From Stachybotrys elegans (lineage: Eukaryota; Ascomycota; Sordariomycetes; Hypocreales; Stachybotryaceae): 64,000 nt of DNA. Position numbers and translations under genes: made by a program. This document shows positions 55,311 to 64,000 of the stretch, one piece after another. Below the pieces are notes generated by a model. The model saw nothing but the letters and a program-made list of their open reading frames with translations, made no database searches and was not told the origin of the DNA. Each line of letters starts with the position of its first letter. Within the stretch, counting starts at the first letter, position 1. Where the stretch lies: positions 1,612,001 through 1,676,000 of the forward strand of contig JAGPNK010000002.1 in NCBI GenBank assembly GCA_020746835.1, in the 5' to 3' direction.

Positions 55311-57193
55311 TTGACTGTGGATTATGGAATCCAGACAAAGGAAAGAGGAAGCCCGCGATATGGAAACATGCCCGGATAGCCTAGCATGTACAAGGCAGAG
55401 ACATGATACACTCGCGGTCCGCTCAAAAGAAAAGGTGACCAACGACGGAAAGGAAAGGAAAAGGAAAAGGGAAAGGAAACATGAACCAACAAACAACCAA
55501 ATGTCTGTGCCAGACGGGCCGGGCAACAAGTTATTATAACCCCCTCGACAAGCTTTTCGCTGCCCGACTGCCTTGCCTCGTCTACGCCGTCACCACCCAG
55601 GAGCTCACGGGCTCCCGCAGGGCCGTTGCCGCATGTTTCTGCCCGTTGAAACAAGGCTAGAGGCGGCGAGCCCATTGTGTCCCTTCAGCTACCACCGCCT
55701 CTACTCCACGAAACGGGAAGGGTCAGCCTGTGCCGTCGTCCATACGCCTCAGAACGGACGCGGCTGGCCAGGCTCTCTCTCACGCTTCTGCTTCTGACAC
55801 AATGCAGGGTGTGTCTTGGCTGGAGCGGCGCAGCCAGCCCAGTCCAGAATGGGCGAGAGAGGAGCGGCCGGTGGGGCCCATGTGCCGTTTGAGGAAGCTC
55901 TCGTCTGATATTTGCGGTGAAGGGCAGCCCATAGCATACGAATCTCGGTGCGTGGGATGCAAAGGCAGGCCGAAAATGGGAAAATTGTCTGCGTTTAATT
56001 ACGGCTTATTCACCAGCATTGGTGATTGCGGTGCACCGGAGCAAGTGCGACCTGCTCTGCACTTTCCGTTGTACACATGGTAGGTGTTTCCTGCGAGCAG
56101 CCAATCCAGTCCTTTGACTTAGGCTCAATCACATAGAGAAAAAATTTTTAGAAAAAAAAATCGTCACGATGCAAATTCTGGAGACTCTTGGCCGAAACAT
56201 CTCGGAAAAGTTTCATCCCAGCCTCCTACGATTCTTGACCTTCTCGAAAGGAAAAGAGCAGCGTGGTACGCATGGAGACATTTCCCGCGAAATGAGACCC
56301 TGCATCTCTGCTATTTTTAACCCACAACCCCGGCCGGATTGGATCTGTTTGATTGCCTGGCGTGGCACGGAAACATTCTGGGGGAATCCATGGTCTTTGC
56401 ATCTGTATCCTATCTACCACGCGTCAAAGTAAAACACAAAGAAGAAAAGACAAGCAGAATGCGCATGTCGACAGAGTAAGCATTGTGAGGCTACCGTCCA
56501 TACCTTTAACTCACAATGCCTTCACGACGCGCACGCGATCACCAAGGTACATTATAACAGAAGAATAAGGTAGATCATCACGTCCAGAAATTAAATTGCA
56601 TTCTTGCTTCTATTCACATCGTAGCTCATTTGGCTGTGCCTTTTCCCGCGCGGGTCTCTTCGACCACGCCCCAACCGTCCTTGACAATTGGATCGCACAA
56701 AATCCAAGGAACCGTATAGATAGATACCAATATCGCTGCAATGGATGTTGCGCATTGACAATTTTGTGCCCCGGAATATAATCTCGCTGCTGACTTCCAG
56801 CTTCCTTCCAACTCATTCTGCATGTACAATGTAGGGCCATTTCCGATATGCGTTATTATTATTCATCTATGCGGGGTGACCCAGCTCGTTCCAGGTACAC
56901 GGACCGTCATCTCAGTAACGTCATCCCCTACCCTATACAGATCATCCAGAGTTGACACAGAAACAGTTCAACGGCCTGCCGACAGGGCACAGCGACAGAA
57001 AAGTCGTTCAAACAAAATGATTTGGGATATTATGCTTGTCTATGTGCCTGCAAACACCGCCAGTAGCCCAGTGTCCTAATGTTCTAGTACAACACCGGTA
57101 CAAACACCATGCGCCATGAATGCCCCGATGTCCTGGAAATGCGGATGCGACTTTTTATTCCATCAGTTTGCCACTCCATCACTTGCATAACAA
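55311..57193. other. 1.9 kb intergenic region, no gene seen
   Basis: Upstream of the MARVEL gene. An A/T tract with A9 occurs at 56140-56162. Several open frames, none with motifs. Confidence 0.5.
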
Positions 57194-57637
57194 TCACCGG
57201 TGCTCCGTGCTATTCCCTTGAACGAAATCTACCACCAGCAACGAGTCAACAATCTCCCACGATCTCTCAATGAGCGTGCCGTCCTCGGTCGTGATGAGGA
57301 TAAACTGGTACTCGTTGCTATAGGGCCCCAAGTCCGTCATGCCCTGGCCGAAGGCGTGCATGGAAACCATCCGCTGCTCCTCGTCGATGAACATGGGCGG
57401 GCTGTCCGTCATGTTTAGAGACCAGTCGCGCAGGCCCGGCACCAGCCCGCGCAGAAGCCCGACGACGGCCTCGTTGGGCAATTCGGGGGGTCCGCCAAAG
57501 GCCGCCGTCCGAGGCAGGACCGTGTGTAGGGCGTCGGGGGTTCGGCCGTTGAGGAAGACTTCCGGACCCGTGTAGTTGTTCAGATTCGCAACAAACGACA
57601 GGGCCGTGTTGGCGAGGACGGTTCGGAGACAAGCCAT
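57194..57637 (-). CDS. SnoaL-like (NTF2-fold) protein
   Basis: Single exon, 147 residues from MACLRTVLAN. The pattern fits a small NTF2/SnoaL-like fold: a first helix ending LSFVANLNNYT, a middle part with GLVPGLRDWSLNMTD, strands RMVSMHAFGQGMTDLG and YQFILITTEDG, and a terminal IERSWEIVDSLLVVDF. Family members act as small-molecule enzymes or as binding proteins in metabolism; residues for a specific reaction are not obvious. It lies on the same strand as the AidB-like dehydrogenase about 790 bp upstream, which could reflect a shared pathway, but the gap is too large to claim co-transcription. Confidence 0.75.
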   Translation of the reverse strand: MACLRTVLANTALSFVANLNNYTGPEVFLNGRTPDALHTVLPRTAAFGGPPELPNEAVVGLLRGLVPGLRDWSLNMTDSPPMFIDEEQRMVSMHAFGQGMTDLGPYSNEYQFILITTEDGTLIERSWEIVDSLLVVDFVQGNSTEHR

Positions 57638-58427
57638 CTTGTAGGTTGGTGGTTTGGCTCTTGAGATGGAGGAGACGGATGGCAGTATTGGGCTTGGGGA
57701 TAGACTTCCAGCTCACGACTGCGCGCACATATATAGGAATGCAAGACGCCGAAGCCAGTGCACGACACCACCATATCGGAGATGGTCACTGTAGCTATTC
57801 CCAGCAGCGTGATAAATCCGAGCCGCCTTTCGCTTATACAATACCCAGTTAATTGCCTCCTCTGACCGGGCTTTCCGCATAAGCTCACCCAATAGTTTGT
57901 CGCATTCGGCTGGCCATCTCCGACAGAGTCCGGCTTCTCCATGCTCTTGCATCGCCAGCTAATCTCAGACTAACACTGCCCTTTGTATGCGGCTGAGGCT
58001 CGGCGGAATCCCAATTGTCTCACCAGCGCGTGGAATTGCCAGTCACGGGCAAGAGCCGCGAGGAATGCTCCGCTGCGCATTACGTTAACGCGATAAGCAG
58101 GGCACTTGATTTGGCTGATCGTCGGCTTACTTTTCACCGAACTAGGGATTCCCGACTTCTGTATCAATGGATATGGTAAGCATGACTCTGCTCACTTCTT
58201 TCTCAGCATATAAACATGTCAAGGCTGTAGGCAGTCCTTTGTTCATAGAACCCTCCAAGATGTTGACGATCCAACTGGAATAGAAATGATGTGCTCGATA
58301 CCTGTCTATTAAAAGGTCTGTCTGATCAAGTGGACGATATCGGATACCGCGGGATTGACATATCGAATGCAACAATCCAATATCGCTAAAGATAGCCGAA
58401 CAAAAATGCTTCGACCCCCGCCGATTA
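57638..58427. other. Intergenic region, no gene seen
   Basis: Promoter of the SnoaL-like gene and 3' flank of the AidB-like gene. Nothing else was recognised. Confidence 0.55.
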
Positions 58428-60379
58428 TTAAAGTTTGGATCCTTCCCACTTCTCCCCATAAACAATGGACTGGTTTACCAGCAAGTCGTGTCGGGTGTTG
58501 GTGCCCCGAAACTTGGCCTCGATGAAACGGGCAAAGACCTCCTGGGCCGTGGCGTCGCGAGCGTCGACGTATAGCAAGAGACCGACCAGTAAATCTCCAA
58601 CCTCCCACAGAATCTCTCTAGCATGGGGCATGAGGGTTGCTTGATCCTGGGAGGATATCCGATTCCTCAATGCGTTCCAGCGATTGATTGGGTCCCAGTC
58701 ATGTTTCTGGTTGGGCTTGTACATCTTACCAATGATGTGATCCAACGCATCGAGGCTTTGGCTTCCGGGATGTTTGAGGGCCCGGACGAAATCAGTGCTC
58801 AGCACATCCGTGGTGCCCTCCCAGATAGGCAGCACACAGCAATCGCGGAAGATGCGCGAAATGTTGAGGTACTCCTGTTCCTCGTTCCAGAGATATCCGA
58901 CGCCACCCACAGCCTCCATGCAGGAGAAAACAAGTGGTACCGCCGCTTTGCAAACGTACGCTTTGGTGAGCTGTGCCAATACTCTGATCAGAGGCAGTGC
59001 ATGCTGGGATGCCGGCGTGAGGGCTTGGAGATTGTCAGGTAAGCCGGCAGTATCGTATTCGCTGTGCTCAGAGATGCCGAGAATATAGCTGGTCCAGAAC
59101 GTGAGCCTCATCAAGCCACTGTATTCAGCCGTCATCTTGGCAAGAGTCGCCATGTGAAGCGGTGTCTGATCCAGTCGAACCCGTTGGCCCTTGCCGGCAC
59201 CAATCTGTCGCACGCGGGCAAATGCGCGTGCTATGCCGAGGCTTCGACCGACGTATCCCATCGCAGCAACCGCCGAGTGTACTCTGGTTATAGTCAAAAC
59301 ATGGCTTATCTCTTGGATCCCCCGGCCCTCCTGGCCTATCATCCAGCCACGCATATCTTTCAACACGAGCTCCGCCGTAGGGAGCGACTGAGTGCCAAAC
59401 TTGTTCTTTAGACGTGAAATGTAGACGCCGTTGAGCCTTGTGCCATCTGCCCGTGGGCTTCCAGCTAGTGTTGTCGCGTTGTGATCGGGGAGTCTGAGCG
59501 GGGCGACAAACGCCGACAGGCCAAGGTCAGGTCGCGTTCGTGCCAGGAGAACCGTCATGTTGGCATCGGTCGCAGAAGAGAACCACTTGAACCCGCTGAT
59601 GCTCCAGGGTCCTTGAGTAGCCGGCGACACATCTTCATTTGGCTGGTACGTGGCAACCGTCTCCGTCTGCGAAACGTCGCTTCCACCACTGCGCTCCGTC
59701 ATCCATTGTCCGCTGGTCCAGGCATATCCCAGTGTGGAGGAGGTGAGGCGGGCGAATGCATCCCCAAAGACCATTCGCTGAGCTGTCGTGAGCTTGTTGG
59801 TAAGATCAGGAACGGTGAGATGAAGTTGGAGAAGACGGGCAGCACCATCTTGCATAGCCGAAGGGCAGGTAACATTTGCACATGATCCCTCCCACAGATG
59901 AAGACGAAGAAATTCCAGAGGCCTTGCAAACGGACCCAGATTCTTGTCGTAACCAACACCAACGAACCTGCCACAGTCAGTCCCATACGGCACGATGTAA
60001 TGGGCGTTACTTGCCCTCGAGAGAGACCAAAGTTCTGGAGAGAGCGCCAGCCTTCGCCAGTGACAAGCTCGCCTCTGTGCTCTCCAAAGGCGCCGCGCCC
60101 GGACCCTGATACATAGGGTTTGTTCCTTTCTGCATCCCTAACCCAGGAAAATACTTGGTCTGACAGCACATCTTTGCCAAGCGTTTTGACCTCGTCCCGC
60201 CATTGGGCAGCTACCTCGGGGGAAAGGAATACTGAGTACGTTAGTTAAGGGTGGGTGGTGCGTTGCTGGAACCGGTACCTACGATTGTAACACCTTTGGA
60301 AGACGGTATCGTCATCAAACTGGTTGTTCAGAACTGGGGGGCTCTGGAAGAAGCCCGTGTCGGCACTGGCAGGCTCCAT
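58428..60379 (-). CDS. AidB-like acyl-CoA dehydrogenase
   Basis: Exons (minus) 60379-60283, 60231-60015 and 59967-58428 sum to 1854 nt, 617 residues. The N-terminus TGFFQSPPVLNNQFDDD is typical of the AidB-type branch. Core motifs are LWEGSCANVTCPSAMQDGA, then the flavin/substrate loop WMTERSGGSDVSQTE, SGFKWFSSATDANMTVLL, the helix NISRIFRDCCVLPIWEGTT and EAVGGVGYLW. Bacterial AidB is a flavoprotein induced by alkylation stress; fungal relatives are poorly studied and may oxidise unusual acyl substrates. The second intron (60014-59968) uses a GC donor (GCAAGT) and joins SRG to FVGVGYDKN in phase. Reading through it instead gives a stop. The gene appears intact, probably FAD-dependent and peroxisomal or cytosolic. 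Confidence 0.85.
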
Positions 60380-60856
60380 GACGGGGTTCTTGGTGTGGGG
60401 AGACGGAGATGGAGGAGGGAAATGGACAAGCCGCTCCAATGTATCGGGCGCTTCATGTGCTGATAACGTGCCCAAGCACAAGGCGAGGAGCAGACGGTGG
60501 CTTGTGATCAGAGTAAGCCGCAGCCAGCATTATTTCCCCGTCCGAACGTCCCTCTCCCATACAATGTGTTGGTTGACCAGGTTGTCGGATATGCTGGCGC
60601 CATGCAGTCAGTGGGACCATCTGACGACGCAGGCAAGAAGTGCGGAGATGTGGGGTTGGAAAGAGCACATGGTCCAGTTAGGCAGGAGGCGCGGAACCAA
60701 TTCCGGAGCAAACTCCATGTCTCCATAATGAGGTTATACGCAAGATGTACTGTAGGGTAGGGAGATGTGCAGATTGATGCAGAACTCCAATATCCCGATG
60801 AGGTGGTGACTGTGTATTGCTAATTCCTACTCATTCTGAACCGAAACCCGCATCAT
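60380..60856. other. Intergenic region, no gene seen
   Basis: Upstream of the AidB-like gene and downstream of the AT-hook-like gene. The AidB frame stays open upstream of 60379 without an ATG. Confidence 0.5.
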
Positions 60857-61735
60857 CTACTCATGTGGAGAGTCCTCCAAACCATACCCTGGATCGCCGA
60901 GCATGGTCCGATATAGCTCCATCCGTTCCTTTTGAAGTTCTGCGAGTCTGGCGATAACTGCTCTATCGTTTTCCATCATCGTCAAGATACGATCCATGAT
61001 GATACGATTGTTTCCCGTTGGAGAACCCTGAGCTGGCTGAGAATTCGTCTCGCCTCTTTCCGACCGAAGGAGAGGCTGAGGTTGCTCTTGAAGCACCAGT
61101 GATGGCGTTTGTCGTCTCTGGTGGTAATCTTGATCGATGGTATCGACCACGCATCCGCCTGAATCGAGGCCCATGTCCAATTCTTCATTGCCCAAATCAT
61201 CAGCATCCTGATTCTTCACTAGCTCTTCTGGTATCTGTTAATATGAATTTTGAAGCGCGAGATAAGACACATACGCGTTTGATTGCCAGTGGCGATGGTG
61301 ACTTGGTCTGGATGCCGGTTCATTGCTAAACTGTAATTGCAATAAGTATTAGGGTAGCCTAAGCCCCATGGAATGTGCTTCAACTTACTACTCGGCGTTC
61401 AGCCTGCTCCGAAGTGAGACCTCAAGGTGCTCTCTTTGCTCGGCACTGGAGTGTTCCTATTCCTCAGATGCCCGCAACTTGATGAGACGTCTCGCTATAG
61501 TTTTGTTCAATGCCGCACGCCGGTTTTCCTTCTCTCTTACATCAGCGGGCAGATTCACCCGGCGCTGTCGCGCCTTCTTCGTATTGGGATTCTCCGACAA
61601 CATCTCGTCTGCCTTCCGCTTGCAATACGGAGCGCCTGGTGGTCTGCCGCGTTTTCTAGGCATCGCACCTAGTGTTCTGTCAGCTTCATCATGGCATGTT
61701 TCACATACATAATACTGACTCTCTTGTTCGGCCAT
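60857..61735 (-). CDS. AT-hook-like basic / coiled-coil hypothetical protein
   Basis: I do not recognise the family. Proposed exons (minus): 61735-61541, 61456-61389, 61330-61275 and 61227-60857, 690 nt, 229 residues. Near residue 25 is an AT-hook-like RKRGRPPGAPYCKRKAD. A middle part EHSSAEQREHLEVSLRSRL and a C-terminal helix DRILTMMENDRAVIARLAEL with LQKERMELYR are coiled-coil-like. The first intron is 84 nt, in frame, and ends exactly at a TAG that would otherwise stop translation at codon 93. Its sequence also looks coding (basic helix ENRRAALNKTIARRLIKL), so retained and spliced forms may both matter. It could be a small nuclear DNA-binding protein or a domesticated transposon protein. 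The start could also be the downstream MPRKRG. Confidence 0.55.
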
Positions 61736-62236
61736 TCTGATAAGCGGGTGGATTTGTGAAGGTGAAGGGCGATGGTGTTTTGTATTGTGGACGTATGTGC
61801 CGCAAAGGTGCCCTTGATAGGCCTTCGTATTGCCCGAAAGCATCCACGCATGAAGATTGGCTTCTGTGAAGAGCACGAACCGTGAATCGACCGTGCTGGA
61901 GGTGCATTTGTGCTTCAGCCCCTCTTGGAGGATCATGTACCATATATGCCAGGTGCTGCCAGCTGAGTATACAAGTTTACAGAAACCTGCTCCCTGAGCC
62001 CTAAATAAGAAACCCTACGAAGCACACAACATATGGTTCCTCTTTTTTATCTAGGTACTAACTCTGCACTTAGACTCCTACATTCACAAGAACCACAAAC
62101 ACACACACCCGCATCCACGCAAACACACACGCGCGCGCATACGTCTAAGAGACTCTTACAAGCCACCGACAAGCACGCGAGCCTCTCTTTCTAATCCACT
62201 GCCCATACCTACGCTAACTAATCATCAGTATCCAAC
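61736..62236. other. Intergenic; CA-rich leader of member 3
   Basis: The last 150 bp before 62237 holds CACAAACACACACACCC and CGCGCGCGC stretches, resembling the CA-rich leaders of members 1 and 2. No exon encoding the RRM-like domain was found here. Confidence 0.55.
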
Positions 62237-62614
62237 ATGTCTGACTCTGCTGCCCGTCACCCTGCTGCTGCGTCTGCTATTGCGGCCGTCTCAGCCATTC
62301 TCAACGACGCTCGCTCAGATATGTCCCCTGACGAGCTTGCGGCTCTTGTCGCCTCTGCATCTGCCGCGATGAGGACTATAATGTGCGGAGACACTGCTGC
62401 TGCTGCTGCTTCTCCTCCTTCTCCACCTGCTCCTGAAGCCGGTGCTGGTGCCGGTGCTAGTGCGGGCGTTCCCCCTCCTGCCGGTGCTGGTGGTGCTGGT
62501 GATGGTGATGGTGCTGCTGCTCCCGTCAGGGTCTCATGGGCCGATGACGGCCCGGATAGGCAGCTGAGGAAGTATGTGGACGAAGACGAATATGAAATCG
62601 AGTACGATGATTAG
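62237..62614 (+). CDS. Island family member 3: tail domain only
   Basis: Single exon, 125 residues from MSDSAARHPAAASAIAA. It lacks the RRM-like part and keeps the small helical block AVSAILNDARSDMSPDELAA followed by AALVASASAAMRTIMCGD, aligning with member 1 (AINAILDGAYPNMPNHELVA) and member 2 (ILDSRADMAPNEIQAIL). A Gly/Ala/Pro region (AGAGAGASAGVPPPAGAG) and an acidic tail (YVDEDEYEIEYDD) follow. The downstream intron, hairpin array and tRNA-like domain are shared with the other members. It is either a truncated paralogue or a short family form; the clean frame and ATG suggest it can be translated. Confidence 0.65.
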   Translation: MSDSAARHPAAASAIAAVSAILNDARSDMSPDELAALVASASAAMRTIMCGDTAAAAASPPSPPAPEAGAGAGASAGVPPPAGAGGAGDGDGAAAPVRVSWADDGPDRQLRKYVDEDEYEIEYDD

Positions 62615-62630
62615 GTCAACTACCTTCATG

Positions 62631-62684
62631 TAAGTCGCCATTCACAACCCTCCCCTACCGTTGTCCTGACTCTTATCGAGCTTC
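62631..62684 (+). other. 3' UTR intron of member 3
   Basis: CATGTAAGT donor 15 nt after the stop, CCTGACTC branch-like motif and ATCGAG acceptor, matching the position in members 1 and 2. Confidence 0.5.
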
Positions 62685-62786
62685 ATAGCTACACGGTCTC
62701 CATAACATTGTCGAAAAGCCCTAGCAGCGGAGAAAAAAAAGGAGAGAAAAAAAAGAGAGAGAAAAATTGAACAAATAAAATAATCT

Positions 62787-62933
62787 GCCGCAAGGCGTTC
62801 TTATTTTCTATTCGGTCGCAAGGCCTTAATTTATTTTCCGGCTGTAAAAGCCTCTCCCGGTTGCAAAAGCCTCTTCCAGCCGCAAGGCTACTTATTCAGG
62901 TTCAGTCCTCTTATTTATCAGGTCCTTTGGTCC
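62787..62933 (+). ncRNA. Tandem mini-hairpin array in member 3 3' region
   Basis: Hairpins: GCC-GCAA-GGC (62787-62796), GGTC-GCAA-GGCC (62814-62825), GGCT-GTAAA-AGCC (62840-62852), GGTT-GCAAA-AGCC (62859-62871), AGCC-GCAA-GGCT (62878-62889), AGG-TTCAGT-CCT (62898-62909) and GGTCC-TTT-GGTCC (62921-62933, one T-T mismatch). The GCAA loop recurs. Compared with member 1, the stem GGCC/GGTC is here GGTC/GGCC, a pair-preserving change. Confidence 0.7.
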
Positions 62934-63027
62934 TTGGACATATATCCTAAAGGTCATAGGGCGCGAGAGCGTCTGGCTGCTCCGTAAAGGAGAGAGTGTT
63001 CGACTCACTCAATGACCAGAATCCAAG
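62933..63027 (+). ncRNA. tRNA-like terminal domain of member 3
   Basis: A 95-nt domain clamped by CTTGGA (62933-62938) and TCCAAG (63022-63027). The core is 66 nt as in member 1: acceptor GGTCATA (62952-62958) with AATGACC (63011-63017), six of seven paired; D-like arm GGCGC-GAGA-GCGTC (62960-62973); middle arm CTCC-GTAAA-GGAG (62980-62992); T-arm GAGTG-TTCGACT-CACTC (62994-63010). Offsets of the arms within the core equal those of member 1. Confidence 0.7.
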
Positions 63028-64000
63028 CACCAAAATATCTGTAGGGGTATGTGAGGTACTGACGTTGACTTCAGGTAATGATGCAGGTGATAGCGGACAC
63101 AGGGAAGAACTATATCAAGTTGAGTTGCCTAGCAAGCTTTGCGGCACTCACTGAACACTCTAGGTCTGCATAGACAGCCTGCCGTTCAAGCAGCCCACAA
63201 GCTGACTAGGCTACGGAGCAAATAGGGAAGAATCAACAAGTACGGCAGAGGGAGGAGGCTATCCAGGCGCTCGTCAGCAAACACTAAGGAAATGATGGCA
63301 GCTCCCTTTGTTCAGAAGTATGCGACGCTCACCTGGGGGTGATGAGAGGTACGTACAGGAAGAATAAAGCCGTGCAAGTGATGGCGTGTTGCCCAGGACT
63401 GAACAGTCAAGGATTGTGACTGGCTTATCGTGGCTAGGGCATAGAACATTGAGGGGGCACCAACTACAACATGCTAATAGCTGAGGACGGTTACGGCTTT
63501 TGTGTCGCTGTATGAGGTCGAATGTTGTAAGGAGGGACCGGACCAGATACCTTAGACACTGTATCCAGTGACGAACTATGCTATGCGTACGGCATACAAC
63601 AAGTCTTTGCCTCTCTTCACACAACTCGGGCAAAACTCGACCCAACATAGACGCTCGGCCAATATACGTTGGGGGTGGTGATTGCTTACCTGGACCGAAA
63701 CTCGATCGTCATTTATACCTGGCCCCGTAGGTTCAATGGTGATGATGTGGGCAGCAGTTGTCCCAATAGGTCATCTATCATGGTGAGTTGCTCGTCGTCT
63801 ATCTCTATCACGGCTTTCTCTTTATGGGCCAGTTTTGGGCGCTCAAAGCCCATATGGGGTCAAGTACTATTCCTGCCTCATCAGAACATGCGATCACAGT
63901 GCCACTGCTGCCCTGGAAGGTGTCATCGTTCTATCAACGCCCGTCAGTCTTCATTCTGCTGCTATACAAGAAATCCTCTCCCGCAGAGCGACTGACGTCA
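63028..64000. other. Window end, no gene recognised
   Basis: Short open frames on both strands, none with a family motif that I recognise. It may be decayed repeat sequence or the edge of a gene beyond the window. Confidence 0.4.

Noticed and set aside
60857..61735. Pseudogene call because of an in-frame TAG
   Set aside because: The TAG is the last three bases of a plausible 84-nt GTAAGA...TAG intron in frame, so the gene can be intact.
63274..63995. Possible retrotransposon remnant
   Set aside because: Open frames exist on both strands, but I could not recognise integrase, reverse transcriptase or terminal repeats.
1..64000. Secondary-metabolite gene cluster
   Set aside because: No polyketide synthase, peptide synthetase, terpene cyclase or cluster regulator set; the SnoaL-like and AidB-like genes alone are not enough.

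Overview
This window looks like nuclear DNA of a filamentous ascomycete, most likely a sordariomycete and probably in or near the Hypocreales. I infer this from the many 45-80 nt introns with GTRNGT donors and CTRAY branch points, and from the families present: AIM24, RAD52, STS1/Cut8, NOP13, ORMDL, DAP1, Mgr3-like TPR, Yap-type bZIP, MARVEL and AidB-like acyl-CoA dehydrogenase. There are no bacterial operons, no secondary-metabolite megasynthases and no complete transposon. Gene models were spliced by hand; for nearly all, the summed exon length is a multiple of three and both splice frames agree.

Layout. 1-9 kb: AIM24 family gene, a conserved proline-rich hypothetical protein, and a C2H2 zinc-finger regulator. 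9-16.4 kb: 5.5 kb without a gene, then a second C2H2 gene built from two copies of the same three-finger module. 18.7-21.3 kb: a divergent pair, DAP1-like (with an apparent one-base frameshift) and an Mgr3-like mitochondrial TPR protein. 25.4-26.2 kb: a bZIP regulator behind about 4 kb of empty sequence. 26.7-43.7 kb: a housekeeping block with RAD52, STS1/Cut8, NOP13, a DsbA-like protein, an F-box-like protein, a five-zinc-knuckle RNA-binding protein, ORMDL and a proline-rich GPI-type surface protein. 44.3-51.2 kb: an accessory island with two members of an unrecognised gene family, an HNH nuclease gene and a broken DEAH helicase fragment. 52-60.4 kb: an LEA-like repeat protein, a MARVEL protein, a SnoaL-like protein and an AidB-like dehydrogenase. 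60.8-64 kb: an AT-hook-like gene, then a third copy of the island family.

The most notable item is that gene family (members at 44669-45407 plus, 50258-50972 minus, 62237-62614 plus). Two members encode a divergent RRM-like fold followed by an Ala/Pro-rich tail with a small conserved helical domain; the third keeps only the tail. All three share a downstream architecture not explained by protein coding: an intron just after the stop, a tandem array of small hairpins with tetraloops, and a 95-97 nt terminal domain clamped by CTTGGA(T)/(A)TCCAAG that holds a tRNA-like T-arm (5-bp stem, 7-nt loop TTCGAYT). The T-arm stem differs in all three copies yet pairs perfectly each time. In two copies the core folds as a 66-nt miniature tRNA with a 7-position acceptor stem. 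Many wobble pairs are G-U only on the coding-sense strand, which points to a sense RNA structure. I know of no described element matching this, and I propose it as the candidate novel system of the window.
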